Below are positions 51,857 through 60,272 of a stretch of 64,000 nt of DNA, piece by piece (positions within the stretch are counted from its first letter, which is position 1; each line of letters opens with the position of its first letter). The notes below the pieces were generated by a model. The model searched no databases. It was not told the origin of the DNA and saw only the letters and a program-made list of their open reading frames with translations. The stretch lies in the NCBI GenBank assembly GCA_035297265.1, contig DATGZH010000003.1, positions 62,001 through 126,000 on the forward strand, given 5' to 3'. This DNA comes from DATGZH01 sp035297265. Its GTDB lineage: Bacteria > Actinomycetota > Acidimicrobiia > Acidimicrobiales > RAAP-2. Position numbers and translations under genes: made by a program.

Positions 51857-52423
51857 GTGCCTCTACCCCGGGACGTGTCGGGTCGCGACTTCGCGACGGC
51901 GATCGACGCCATGTTGGAGGAGTTCGAGCACGCGGTCGGCCAGCCGACGGCGCTCGATCTCCTGCCGGCGATCGTGGACCTTTACGACGCCGGCCGACGC
52001 CTCCCGTTGCCGGCGCAGCGGGCCATCGCCCCGCTGTTGGGCCAGCTCGAGTTGGTGGTCGACCGCCTGGTGGAATGGGCTGACGCCGCCAACGGCGAGA
52101 GGGCTGCGACCGACGGTGGGCGGGGCCCGGAGGAGGGAGGCGTCCTCCTCACGCCAGCCGAACAGCGGGTCCTGGAGCTGCTCCCCACGCACCTCTCGAT
52201 GGCCGAGATCGGTGAGGAGCTCTGCCTGTCGCGCAACACGGTGAAGACCCACGCCATCGCGGCCTACCGCAAGCTCGGCGTGACCTCACGCAGCGGCGCC
52301 GTCCGACGGGCCCGCGAGCTCGGCGCGCTGACCACCCAGGGCGGGTTGCGCCGTTCGGCGCGCTACAGCCCGGTCTTGGCGACGAGCCGTCCATCGGCGA
52401 CGGCCCGCTGGAGCGCTTCGTAG
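51857..52423 (+). CDS. LuxR-type HTH regulator (short, no obvious sensor domain)
   Basis: 188 residues. Residues 1-95 are helical with no recognised domain (HAVGQPTALDLLPAIVDLYD). The LuxR/NarL HTH is at about 97-155: LTPAEQRVLELLPTHLSMAE, IGEELCLSRNTVKTHAIAAY, RKLGVTSRSGAV. Lacks a receiver-domain Asp, so it is not a standard response regulator. GTG start at 51857. Its last 61 bases overlap the 3' end of the convergent DUF2252 gene, and the C-terminal tail is low complexity. Near a DevR-like box it could bind itself. Confidence 0.8.
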   Translation: MPLPRDVSGRDFATAIDAMLEEFEHAVGQPTALDLLPAIVDLYDAGRRLPLPAQRAIAPLLGQLELVVDRLVEWADAANGERAATDGGRGPEEGGVLLTPAEQRVLELLPTHLSMAEIGEELCLSRNTVKTHAIAAYRKLGVTSRSGAVRRARELGALTTQGGLRRSARYSPVLATSRPSATARWSAS

Positions 52424-53820
52424 TCCTTCTCGTTCTGGTCGGCGTAGGTCTCGGCGAAGTCCGCGATGGCCTCGTCGAAGACGGTCGAGCGACCGAGGTA
52501 GGTGGCGATGGCGATCCGGTCGCCCGAGCGGGCATGGGCCCGGGCGAGCGTCCACCCGCAGACCCGCCCGTAGATGGCGAGGCCCGAGGGCAACGCCTTC
52601 TCGAGCTCGAAGGAGCCCTTCCAGTCGCGGAGCTGGCGGATGTAGAAGTCACGATCGACCTCGTCGAGGCCGGTCGCCCGCTGCCAGCCCAAGAAGATGT
52701 CGCTGCTGGCCTGCATGAGCCGCTGGCCAGCCACCACCCGCTGACCGTGGTTCGGGTACTCGGAGCGTTTCACGAACTCCTCGAGGACCGAGGCCTCGGC
52801 CTCCTTGGCCTGGAGCAGGAGCGAGTCGTCGAGGTCCTTGCCGATGAGCAGGACGATCCAGGCCCGGGTGCCCACGCTCCCGACGCCCACCACCTTGCGA
52901 GCCATGTCGACCATCTCGAAGGTCTCGAGGAGGTGGCGGCGGTCCACCTCGAGCGTGCGCCGGTAGGCCCTCACCAGCAGGTGGAGCTCCTCGGCGATCC
53001 CGCGGGCCCGTTCGCTCTCGGGGAAGAGCTCGTCGACCGGCACGACCAGCGGGGGGTCGCTCACGATCCGCCGCCGCCCGTCCACCACCGCTGTCAGCTT
53101 GTCGACGGCCTGCATGCTGTCCTTCGTGCGGGCCTTGGCCAACGTGGCCTCGGCGCGCTTCCGCTGGCTGGGATCGAGCTGCGGGCCGAGGTCGGTCGTC
53201 AGCCGGTTCACGTCCACCTGGGAGTACCAGACATCGAGGTTGCGGACGCCGGCGAACTCACGCATGCCTTCGCGATAACCCCGCACGCAGTCGAGCACGA
53301 CCTTGCGCCGGTCCCGGCCCGAGAACTGCCGGTCCCGTCCGGCTACGGCCAGGCTCGCGGCCAGGCGCTTCACGTCCCACTCGAAGGGTCCCGGGAGGGT
53401 CTCGTCGAAGTCGTTGACGTCGAAGACCAGATTGCGTTCGGGCGTCCCGAACACGCCGAAGTTGGAGGCGTGGGCGTCACCGCACAGCTGGGCGGCGAGG
53501 CCGGTCCGGGGCGTGGTGTTGAGGTCCGAGGCCATGATGAGCGCGGCGCCCCGGTAGAAGGCGAACGGCGAGACCAGCATCCGCCCGTACCGGATCGGCA
53601 CCAGCTCCGGCACCCTCGTCGTCGCCTGCCGCTCCAGCAGGCCGACGGGATCGGGCCGGTCGGCCGGTGGGTCGAACGTGGCGTGGCTGGCCCTCGGGAC
53701 CTTGGCCCGCGCCGCCTTGCCGGCCGCCTGCCGCTCGGCCGCGCTCGGATGGTCGATCTTGGGCGGCGTCTTGGCCGCGTGGGGCGCCCCCGTGGCCCGG
53801 GTTTCAGTGACGTCAGTCAT
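52363..53820 (-). CDS. DUF2252 family protein (kinase-like fold)
   Basis: 485 residues. The core RYGRMLVSPFAFYRGAALIM, LCGDAHASNFGVFGTPERNL, VFDVNDFDETLPGPFEWDVK and LAASLAVAGRD is diagnostic; GDAHxxNF and the D-FDE acidic pair look like the catalytic HxDxxxxN/DFD of aminoglycoside-phosphotransferase-like enzymes. Function unknown, common in actinobacteria. Heads the stress/envelope block (52-64 kb). The stop lies inside the convergent LuxR-type gene. Starts at ATG 53820 with GGAGGTGCACG nearby. Confidence 0.9.
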   Translation of the reverse strand: MTDVTETRATGAPHAAKTPPKIDHPSAAERQAAGKAARAKVPRASHATFDPPADRPDPVGLLERQATTRVPELVPIRYGRMLVSPFAFYRGAALIMASDLNTTPRTGLAAQLCGDAHASNFGVFGTPERNLVFDVNDFDETLPGPFEWDVKRLAASLAVAGRDRQFSGRDRRKVVLDCVRGYREGMREFAGVRNLDVWYSQVDVNRLTTDLGPQLDPSQRKRAEATLAKARTKDSMQAVDKLTAVVDGRRRIVSDPPLVVPVDELFPESERARGIAEELHLLVRAYRRTLEVDRRHLLETFEMVDMARKVVGVGSVGTRAWIVLLIGKDLDDSLLLQAKEAEASVLEEFVKRSEYPNHGQRVVAGQRLMQASSDIFLGWQRATGLDEVDRDFYIRQLRDWKGSFELEKALPSGLAIYGRVCGWTLARAHARSGDRIAIATYLGRSTVFDEAIADFAETYADQNEKDYEALQRAVADGRLVAKTGL

Positions 53821-53900
53821 CGTGCACCTCCATCTGGCGGACCACGGGGTGCCGAGCCGGCCTCGGGTGGCCGGCCGTCACCATGGGCGTGGTCCGGACC

Positions 53901-54179
53901 TCAAGCGCCCAGGATCTTGGCCTTCTGTGCGGCGAACTCCTCCTCGGTCAGGATCCCTTGGTCCTTCAACGCGGCCAGCTCCTTCAGCTGCTCGAGATCC
54001 GGACCGGAGGCATCCGCCGCGGCCGCTTCGGGCGGGGGTGCAGCCGCCGCCGGAGGAGGTGCGGCCGCCGCCGCCTTTTCCTCCTGGCGCCGCGCCACCC
54101 GACCGCTCACCGCAGTCGCGGTGCCCGCCACGACGGCGGTGCCGACCGCCGCCCGCATGACCGGCCGCCTTCTCAACAT
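53901..54179 (-). CDS. SHOCT-domain small membrane-associated protein
   Basis: 92 residues. Basic head and hydrophobic segment MRAAVGTAVVAGTATAVSG, Ala/Pro-rich linker, then the C-terminal SHOCT domain LEQLKELAALKDQGILTEEE and FAAQKAKILGA. SHOCT (short C-terminal) domains mediate oligomerisation. It follows the DUF6325 gene by 53 bp in the same direction, a pairing I recall as common in actinobacteria. Probably stress-linked; function unknown. Confidence 0.88.
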   Translation of the reverse strand: MLRRRPVMRAAVGTAVVAGTATAVSGRVARRQEEKAAAAAPPPAAAAPPPEAAAADASGPDLEQLKELAALKDQGILTEEEFAAQKAKILGA

Positions 54180-54232
54180 GTCATCCTCCTTTTCACCGAC
54201 GTCGGTCGCCGACGCCCACCACTCGTAGGGAC

Positions 54233-54655
54233 TCAGTTCGCCGAAGGGAGCGCGTCGAACGCCTCCTGGATGACCTCGTGGGGGATCCGTGCCCCCTCGA
54301 CCAGGACGCCGCCCGCCCGCCGACAGGCCTCGACGAACGGCGCCGCCCAGGTGTCCTCCCAGATCAGGAGGGCCGCCGACGAGTTCGGATCGAGCGCCGC
54401 CGCCGCGTGCTCGATGTCCTCCTGACTCAAGAGCCCGCCGATCTCACCCTCCAGGTCAGAGAAGGGGGCGAGCTCCTCGAGCTGGTCGAATTCGAAGACG
54501 GCGACGTTGCCATCGGCGTCCTTCCCCACAAAGACGAGGTCGAGGATCCGGACGATGCCGCTGTCGATGAGCTTCGCCAGCTCGGGTGCGATCTCACCGG
54601 TGAACTTGTTCTCCGGGAACCCCACCACGAGGTACTCGACCGGACCGATAGCCAT
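54233..54655 (-). CDS. DUF6325 family protein
   Basis: 140 residues from the ATG at 54655, with GGAGG upstream. GPVEYLVVGFPENKFTGEIA at the start, RILDLVFVGKDADGNVAVFE in the middle, and ALLIWEDTWAAPFVEACRRA near the end; small two-layer alpha/beta protein. Known only as a domain of unknown function in actinobacteria, typically beside SHOCT proteins, as here. Upstream 240 bp hold no gene; a half-site like the GGGTC/GACCC motif occurs at about 54769-54776. Confidence 0.85.
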   Translation of the reverse strand: MAIGPVEYLVVGFPENKFTGEIAPELAKLIDSGIVRILDLVFVGKDADGNVAVFEFDQLEELAPFSDLEGEIGGLLSQEDIEHAAAALDPNSSAALLIWEDTWAAPFVEACRRAGGVLVEGARIPHEVIQEAFDALPSAN

Positions 54656-54895
54656 GATGGTCCTCCGTTCCTTCCCTGTTGGATCGGGGTGGTACCCCTC
54701 TTCGGCTGGGACCTCCTCGACCGCGGGTCTGCGGGGCCACAAGAGCGGCGAGAAAGGATCCTAAACCTCGGGTCTTCGGGCGCAAAGTGCCGGGCGCCCA
54801 TTGCCGGCGCTCGCCATGCCGGGGACCGTCGGCGCCCCGGGAAGGTTCCCCGAGCGCCGACGGCCGCCCCAGTGCATTCGGGTCGACGACCCTGG

Positions 54896-55285
54896 TCAGG
54901 CCAGGATCTTGGCCTTCTGGGCCTGGAACTCGGCTTCCGTGATGGTGCCCTTGTCCTTCAGCTCGGACAGCTTGGCGAGCTGGTCGGCCGGGCTGCTCCC
55001 CGCCACGTCCTGCACGTAGGAATCGAAGGCCTGTTGCTGCGCTGCAGCCTCGGAGGCCGCTCGCTCGTGCATCTTGCCGCCCCTGGCGATCAGGTAGATG
55101 AGGATGCCGAGGATGGGCAGGATGATGATGAAAATGACCCACAGCGCCTTGGCAAAGCCACCCATGTCGTGGCTGCGGAAGATGTCGATGAAGACGATGA
55201 TGAGTAGCCAGATAAAGATGAAGAAGGCGGCGAACATCAGCATCGTCCAGAAGATGCCGAGGATCGGGTAGGTGTACGCAATCAT
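54896..55285 (-). CDS. Two-helix membrane protein with PLDc_N-like and SHOCT domains
   Basis: 129 residues. Helices FWTMLMFAAFFIFIWLLIIVFI and ALWVIFIIILPILGILIYLIA form a phospholipase-D-nuclease N-terminal-type (PLDc_N) hairpin with IDIFRSHDMGG between. The C-terminal SHOCT domain is DQLAKLSELKDKGTITEAEF followed by QAQKAKILA. Second SHOCT protein within 1 kb, possibly interacting with the first. ATG 55285 with AAAGGAG upstream. Role unknown; such proteins often rise under envelope or osmotic stress. Confidence 0.88.
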   Translation of the reverse strand: MIAYTYPILGIFWTMLMFAAFFIFIWLLIIVFIDIFRSHDMGGFAKALWVIFIIILPILGILIYLIARGGKMHERAASEAAAQQQAFDSYVQDVAGSSPADQLAKLSELKDKGTITEAEFQAQKAKILA

Positions 55286-55532
55286 GTGGTTGGGGTCTCC
55301 TTTGTTCTTCCTACGTGCAACAAGGGTGCCGCTCCGTGCGGCCGTCCCTGGCGCACCGGCCGGGGCAGGGCCGCAGGACACACCGACCCTCCAGTCGGTA
55401 CGGGGGTCACCGGCAGCCGTCCATCACCCGGTCAATGATGGCGAGGTCACCCTAGTCCGCACCTCATCCGAACCGTATGAATTGGCCGGTCCGGGGGCGT
55501 GCCGACCGTTGACTGTGCCCCCGCTGTGAACG

Positions 55533-56402
55533 TCACGGCTCGGCGAAGGCGGCTGAGGTGTCACCGAGGGTCATCGGGGCGGTCCGGGACATGAACACGA
55601 CGCCGGCGACCATCATGAAGAAGGCGAGGAACGCCACCGTCAGCTGAAGACCGTTGTCGGTGAAGTGCTCGCCGAAGAGCCAGATGCCGAGGACCACGCT
55701 CACGAACGGGTCGACGGTCACCATGAGGGGTTGGGAGACGCTGATCGGCCCGACGTGGAGGGCGGCCTGGACGAGCAGGCTCCCGGCGATGCCGCCGCCC
55801 ACGAGGGCGTAGACCGGCCAGCCGGTGAACGTGGCACCGAGGCCCTTCGACGTGAGCTCGTCGGTCGTGGTCTTGATGAACGTGGCCTCGAGCGCCCACA
55901 CGAGTCCGGCTGCCGACGCGTACAGCGCCGCCCGCCGGGTGGGCGAGCCCCAGCTGGCCAGCACGGCAAGGATCACGGCCAGGCCGCCTACCGTCACCCC
56001 CGCCGCCAACCATGCCGACTCCGTCGGGTTGGGATGACCACCCTGGGGCTCCGACGCCGCGACGAAGACCGCCGCCCCCACACAGGTGATGCCGGCCGCC
56101 AACCAGGCCGCCGAGTGGAGGTCCTCATGGAACCAGACGCGGCGCAGGGCCAGGGTGAAGGCCAGCTCGGTCACCATGAGGGGCTGGACCACCGAGAGCT
56201 CGCCGTTGTGGAGGGCCAGGGCCTGGAACACGAAGCCACCGAGGAGAGCCGCCGCCCCGAGGAGCCACAGCGGGCGGGTCACGACCCGGACGGCGAGGCG
56301 CCACCACGAGCCCGTCGAGCGCTCCGCCGAGCTCGCCGCGTGCTGGGACACCACGCTCAGCGCGTTGGCGAGCCCTGCCAGGAGGGCGAAGACGACGGTC
56401 AC
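55533..56402 (-). CDS. DMT superfamily transporter (EamA-type)
   Basis: 289 residues with about nine to ten hydrophobic helices in two EamA-type halves: VVFALLAGLANALSVVSQHA, LLGAAALLGGFVFQALALHN, then SAWLAAGVTVGGLAVILAVL, WPVYALVGGGIAGSLLVQAA and AFLAFFMMVAGVVFM. The repeated phrases VVQPLMVTELAFTLAL and VSQPLMVTVDPFVSVVLGIW mark the two halves. Exports small metabolites or magnesium-like cargo in distant relatives; substrate unknown. The ATG overlaps the stop of the YihY gene (operon). Confidence 0.88.
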   Translation of the reverse strand: MTVVFALLAGLANALSVVSQHAASSAERSTGSWWRLAVRVVTRPLWLLGAAALLGGFVFQALALHNGELSVVQPLMVTELAFTLALRRVWFHEDLHSAAWLAAGITCVGAAVFVAASEPQGGHPNPTESAWLAAGVTVGGLAVILAVLASWGSPTRRAALYASAAGLVWALEATFIKTTTDELTSKGLGATFTGWPVYALVGGGIAGSLLVQAALHVGPISVSQPLMVTVDPFVSVVLGIWLFGEHFTDNGLQLTVAFLAFFMMVAGVVFMSRTAPMTLGDTSAAFAEP

Positions 56403-57406
56403 GGCTGGCTCACGTTGCCCTCGGCGGCCACCGCCCCCCTGGCCGCTTCCTCACCGCGCCTCGTGGGCCCTTCCTTCCAGGCCGCCGCCCGTCGGTCGAC
56501 CTTGTCCACTTGCCACTGCTGGGCCGTGAGGTCGGCCGCGGTCAGCTCGGTCCCGCGCAGGCTCCGCGGCCACAGCTGCCACGTGAGCACCACGTTCAGC
56601 TGCGCGCTGTAGATGGTCACGCGCGCACCGAGGTAGATCCAGGCCAGCATGCCGATGACGATGGCGAACGAGCCGTAGAGGTGGGTGGCGTGAGCCACCA
56701 CGTGGCGGGTGTAGTAGCCGCCCAGGTACTGGAGCGCCGTCCAGAGCGCGGCCCCGACGACGGCACCGGGGACGAGCTTGCCCCAGGCGACGTGCACCGC
56801 GGTCAGGAGCTGGAAGGCGAGGAGGTACAGCACCACGTTCAGGAGGAAAGCGGCGACGACGGCGAGGGCGTCGAGTGCCCCCGAGTGCGGTCCCTGCGCC
56901 CCGCTCAGCCCCGAGAGGAATGTCGTCGCCAGCAGGATGCCGCCCAAGAGCGTCAGAAGCCCCAGTCCCCGCACGATTCGCTTGACGAAGCTCGGACGCC
57001 GCAGGACCGACACGCCCCAGACGTCGTTCATCGCGTGTTGCGCGGCGTAGGTGACGGCCAGTCCGCCCCAGAGGGCGAAGAGGACGCCGACCGCGAGGGC
57101 CAGGCCGTTCGAGGACGTGGTGCCGACGTGGACGTACTCGGAGAGCGACGGAAATTGGTGCTCGGCCGACGAGATGATCCGGGCTTCAAGTGAGGGGTTC
57201 CCCTGGAGGACGAAGCTGAGGATGGCGGCGAACACGAGCAAGAGCGGGAAGAAGGACAAGAAGCCGTAGTACGCCAGCAGCGCGCTGAGGTCGCCGGAGC
57301 GGTCCTCGGAGAACTTCTTCTGGATCGCCCAGGGCACCCCGACGGTCGAGTGGCGGCGCTGGAAGGCGTCCAGGCCGTCGAGCAGGGTCTCGAGCCGTCG
57401 AGGCAA
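56399..57406 (-). CDS. YihY/BrkB family inner-membrane protein
   Basis: 335 residues from a TTG at 57406. AIQKKFSEDRSGDLSALLAY followed by YGFLSFFPLLLVFAAILSFV is the YihY hallmark. Six membrane helices include GVLFALWGGLAVTYAAQHAM, LGLLTLLGGILLATTFLSGL and GSFAIVIGMLAWIYLGARVT. The family was once called RNase BN but is a membrane protein, proposed lipid flippase or transporter. Overlaps the EamA gene by 4 bp. Confidence 0.92.
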   Translation of the reverse strand: MPRRLETLLDGLDAFQRRHSTVGVPWAIQKKFSEDRSGDLSALLAYYGFLSFFPLLLVFAAILSFVLQGNPSLEARIISSAEHQFPSLSEYVHVGTTSSNGLALAVGVLFALWGGLAVTYAAQHAMNDVWGVSVLRRPSFVKRIVRGLGLLTLLGGILLATTFLSGLSGAQGPHSGALDALAVVAAFLLNVVLYLLAFQLLTAVHVAWGKLVPGAVVGAALWTALQYLGGYYTRHVVAHATHLYGSFAIVIGMLAWIYLGARVTIYSAQLNVVLTWQLWPRSLRGTELTAADLTAQQWQVDKVDRRAAAWKEGPTRRGEEAARGAVAAEGNVSQP

Positions 57407-57568
57407 GGTCGGCCGACGCTCAGTCGGGCGCCGTCACCGGACAGCCGACCGACGGGCCGGCCACGGTGGCTGCCCGCTGCAGCGCTGGGATCGCCGGCGC
57501 CGGGGCCCGCATCGGGCCAGCGTACTGCGGCCTCGGGGCTCCCTCGGGGGTTCTCGAGCCGATCCGGG

Positions 57569-57922
57569 TCAGTTCGTCGACGCCGTCCAGGACAGGTGCC
57601 CACCCCATCGGTCGACCAACTCCTCGATCCGAACGAGGGTCCTCGCACCCTCGGCGTCGCCCACGCGGAGCTCCGTCGTGTCCATCACGACCTCGCGGTA
57701 GCCCTCCTCCACGAGGTCGGCTGTCACCGCCAGCACACTCGCCGCGGTCGAACCGTCCAGCGTGCCGGTGAGGCGGATCACCACCGGCGAGCACTCGACG
57801 TCGACCCAGAGCTCGAGCTTCGGGTCCATCCTCCACTGGGGCCCGAGGCACCAGCGCGTGGACAAGAGATCGTCCTCACCTGCTGCCATCATGGCGTCTG
57901 GCGAGATCGTCTCGGCCAACAT
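57569..57922 (-). CDS. STAS-domain protein (anti-sigma factor antagonist-like)
   Basis: 117 residues from the ATG at 57922 (AGGAGG upstream). The STAS fold is seen in LELWVDVECSPVVIRLTGTL, DGSTAASVLAVTADLVEEGY, REVVMDTTELRVGDAEGART and LVRIEELVDRWGGHLSW. The phosphorylatable Ser usually follows D-x-S; here VGDAEG has Ala, so classical SpoIIAA-type phosphorylation may be absent. No anti-sigma kinase adjacent. A GGGTC/GACCC palindrome lies 64 nt upstream. Confidence 0.85.
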   Translation of the reverse strand: MLAETISPDAMMAAGEDDLLSTRWCLGPQWRMDPKLELWVDVECSPVVIRLTGTLDGSTAASVLAVTADLVEEGYREVVMDTTELRVGDAEGARTLVRIEELVDRWGGHLSWTASTN

Positions 57923-57985
57923 GGCTGTCCTCCTGATCGACGTCAGTCGACCTCTTCGTTGTGCCACGACGGCGGTGCCAGCTGA

Positions 57986-58003
57986 AAGGGTCGAAAGACC
58001 CTT
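57986..58003. promoter_or_regulatory. Inverted repeat AAGGGTC-GAAA-GACCCTT (DevR-like box), copy 2
   Basis: Perfect 7-bp arms around GAAA, 64 nt upstream of the STAS gene on the minus strand and 26 nt beyond the MFS stop at 58029. Shares GGGTC-NAAA-GACCC with 51711-51724. It could alternatively act as a terminator hairpin for the MFS gene, since both genes read leftward. Confidence 0.5.
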
Positions 58004-58028
58004 CGCGCTCCCCCACCGACCCGGCGGG

Positions 58029-59690
58029 TCAGCCGGTGCTAACCGGTTCCAACGGTTCTCGGGGACCTCCCTCGTCCTCCTTGCGCCGGCCGACCGGCTC
58101 GGTGGGGAGCAGCCCGGTCAAGAACAGCGAGACCACCGCCAGGACGGCCACCACCCACAGGGCGTCTCGAAGGGCGGCCAGCCGAGCCTTGCTGTTCTCG
58201 GCCACGATCTCGTCGGCGGTGGACTGCGGGACGCCCGCCGCAGCCAGCTGCTTCTGGAGGTCGCTGTCCGAGACGAAGGGCACCCCACTCGCCAGGTAGG
58301 TCGTCGACTGGGTCTTCACCTCGGGCGGGATGGCCGAGTTCGACTGGATGCCGTGGGAGAGTCCGGCGGTCAGGCTGGCAATGAGGACGGCGCCCACGAG
58401 GGCGGTGCCGATCGACGCCCCGAGGTTGGTGACGGTGTTCTGGAGCCCGCCCACCTCGGCACTCTGGTCGTCAGGCAGGGCCGAGACCGTCACCGCACCC
58501 AGCTGTGAGGCGAGCGCCCCCATGCCGAGCCCCATCAGGAGCAGTGGCACGGTCACGATGCCGGCGTTGGCGCCGGGGTCGATCCCGCCGATCAAGACGA
58601 GCGTCCCGGCGATCATCGAGAGGAGTCCGAGCCGCACCACGAGCCGAGGGCGGGCGCCTGGCGCGAACCTCGGGATGAGGAGGGCCGAGAGCAGGAGGGC
58701 GAGCGACAGAGGCAGGAGCCGGGCCCCGGTCTGCACCGCCGACAGCTCGAGCACGACGGACAGGAAGAGCGGGATGGTGAAGAACACGCCGGCCTGAATG
58801 AGGAACTGGAAGAAGAACATCGAGAGACCGCCGTCGAGCTGGCGGTTGCGGAGCATGCCCGGGCGGACCAGCGGCTCTCGTCCCCGCCGCTCCTGGAAGG
58901 CTTCCCACAAGAAGAAGCAGTAGACGATGAGCAACCCGCCGGTCACCAACCACACGACGGGGGACACCCCGAGGATCGTCGGCCCGCCCGGCTTGGGCTG
59001 CACCCACCCCCAGGTGCCGGACTTGAGCACGCCGAAGACGAAGAGCGACAGGCCGGTGATGGAGAGGACGGCCCCGAAGAAATCGAAACGGGGCTGCTCC
59101 TTGCTCACAGGGGCGTCCTGCACCCTGCGTAGGAAGAAAAGGAGCACGATCACGACCACCACCTCGCCGGCGAAGACCCATCGCCACGACCAGAAGGTGG
59201 TCACCGCCCCGCCGATGAGCGGGCCGGCGGCGACGGCGATGGCACTCGCCGCGGCGATCAGGCCGTAGGCAGCGGAGCGGCGGTCCCGAGGGAAGTTCGA
59301 GGCCACGAGGGCCACGATGGCCGGCAGGATGAGCGCCGCACCCACACCCTCGAGGAACGACCAGCCGAACAAGAGAACACCGAGGTTGGGCGCCAAGGCC
59401 GTTATCCCAGAGCCCGTGCCGTAGATCACGAGACCGATGGCGAAAGCCCGCCGGCGGCCGATGCGGGCGCCGATCTTGCCCCCGGTGAGCATGAGCGACG
59501 CCATTACCAGGGTGTAGAGCGTGATGGCCGTCTGGATGCCGGTGACCGTGGTGCCGAGGTCTGCCGCCACCTGCCGGATGGAGACGTTCATGACCGAGCT
59601 GTCGAGGGTCATGAGGAACTGACCACCCGCCAGGATCGGGAGCACGGCCGCCCCGGCGCGGACCTCCGGTCGGGCGGTCGGCTCGGTCAC
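58029..59690 (-). CDS. MFS transporter, DHA2 family (14 membrane segments)
   Basis: 553 residues. MTLDSSVMNVSIRQVAADLG in helix 1 (D-x-S-x-x-N), motif A GGKIGARIGRRRAFAIG, motif C AAGPLIGGAV, 14 predicted helices. A periplasmic loop of about 50 residues after helix 13 carries charged LQKQLAAAGVP. EmrB/QacA-like drug antiporter by family. Divergent from the SCP2/debranching operon; the shared region carries two palindromes. No dedicated regulator nearby. Confidence 0.93.
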   Translation of the reverse strand: MTEPTARPEVRAGAAVLPILAGGQFLMTLDSSVMNVSIRQVAADLGTTVTGIQTAITLYTLVMASLMLTGGKIGARIGRRRAFAIGLVIYGTGSGITALAPNLGVLLFGWSFLEGVGAALILPAIVALVASNFPRDRRSAAYGLIAAASAIAVAAGPLIGGAVTTFWSWRWVFAGEVVVVIVLLFFLRRVQDAPVSKEQPRFDFFGAVLSITGLSLFVFGVLKSGTWGWVQPKPGGPTILGVSPVVWLVTGGLLIVYCFFLWEAFQERRGREPLVRPGMLRNRQLDGGLSMFFFQFLIQAGVFFTIPLFLSVVLELSAVQTGARLLPLSLALLLSALLIPRFAPGARPRLVVRLGLLSMIAGTLVLIGGIDPGANAGIVTVPLLLMGLGMGALASQLGAVTVSALPDDQSAEVGGLQNTVTNLGASIGTALVGAVLIASLTAGLSHGIQSNSAIPPEVKTQSTTYLASGVPFVSDSDLQKQLAAAGVPQSTADEIVAENSKARLAALRDALWVVAVLAVVSLFLTGLLPTEPVGRRKEDEGGPREPLEPVSTG

Positions 59691-59766
59691 CGGGGGTGCA
59701 GCCTACGGGCCGGCCAGGGTTCAGGGGGTGTGGACGCCGCGACCCCGACGGGTCCTCGGTGGACAT

Positions 59767-59814
59767 CTCGTCCGAATTGGACGAGGCCCCGACTCCAGAC
59801 GAATGTCTACAGTC
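59767..59814. promoter_or_regulatory. Two adjacent palindromes in the MFS/SCP2 divergent promoter region
   Basis: Palindrome A: CTCGTCC-GAATT-GGACGAG (59767-59785), perfect 7-bp arms. Palindrome B: GACT-cc-AGAC-gaat-GTCT-ac-AGTC (59791-59814), with both nested arm pairs perfect. TACAGT (59808-59813) inside B is a plausible -10 for the SCP2 gene, so a protein on B would block it. Two different operator sequences suggest two regulators, or one with tandem sites. Confidence 0.6.
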
Positions 59815-59846
59815 GGACACACGCGCCGAGCCACCAGGGGTCCGCC

Positions 59847-60272
59847 ATGCCAGCGAGAGACGGAAGCTCGAAACGGAAGCCCGAGGACGCGGTCACCGAG
59901 TTCTTCGATCTCCTCGCGGCCAAGCATCACGAGCCGCTGTTCGAAGGCGACACCGCCACCATCCGTTTCGACGTCAAGGACGGCCGCTCGCTTGAGACGT
60001 GGTACCTGACCGTGAAGAACGGTGACGTGGGGATTTCGCACAAACGGGCCGGTGCCGACGCCGTCGTGCGCATGGAACGGGGAACCCTCGAGATGCTGGT
60101 CGACGGTCGGCACAACGCCATGGCCGCACTGCTGCGGGGCCTCATGACCATCGAGGGGAGCATGGGCGCCATGGTGATGTTCCAGCGGGTCCTGCCAGGG
60201 CCGCCGGAAGACAAAGGTCGCGTGCCACCGATCACCGGTGCAACGGTGATGGCCCAGAGGAGACCGACGTGA
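59847..60272 (+). CDS. SCP2 sterol-binding domain protein
   Basis: 141 residues. EFFDLLAAKHHEPLFEGDTA, TIRFDVKDGRSLETWYLTVK, ADAVVRMERGTLEMLVDGRH and NAMAALLRGLMTIEGSMGAM match the SCP2 fold (hydrophobic lipid pocket). Overlaps the next gene by 4 bp (GTGA), so it is translationally coupled to a glycogen debranching-like enzyme. Lipid carrier roles are known for SCP2; its partnership with a glycosidase is unusual. ATG 59847 follows CAGGGG. Confidence 0.85.
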   Translation: MPARDGSSKRKPEDAVTEFFDLLAAKHHEPLFEGDTATIRFDVKDGRSLETWYLTVKNGDVGISHKRAGADAVVRMERGTLEMLVDGRHNAMAALLRGLMTIEGSMGAMVMFQRVLPGPPEDKGRVPPITGATVMAQRRPT

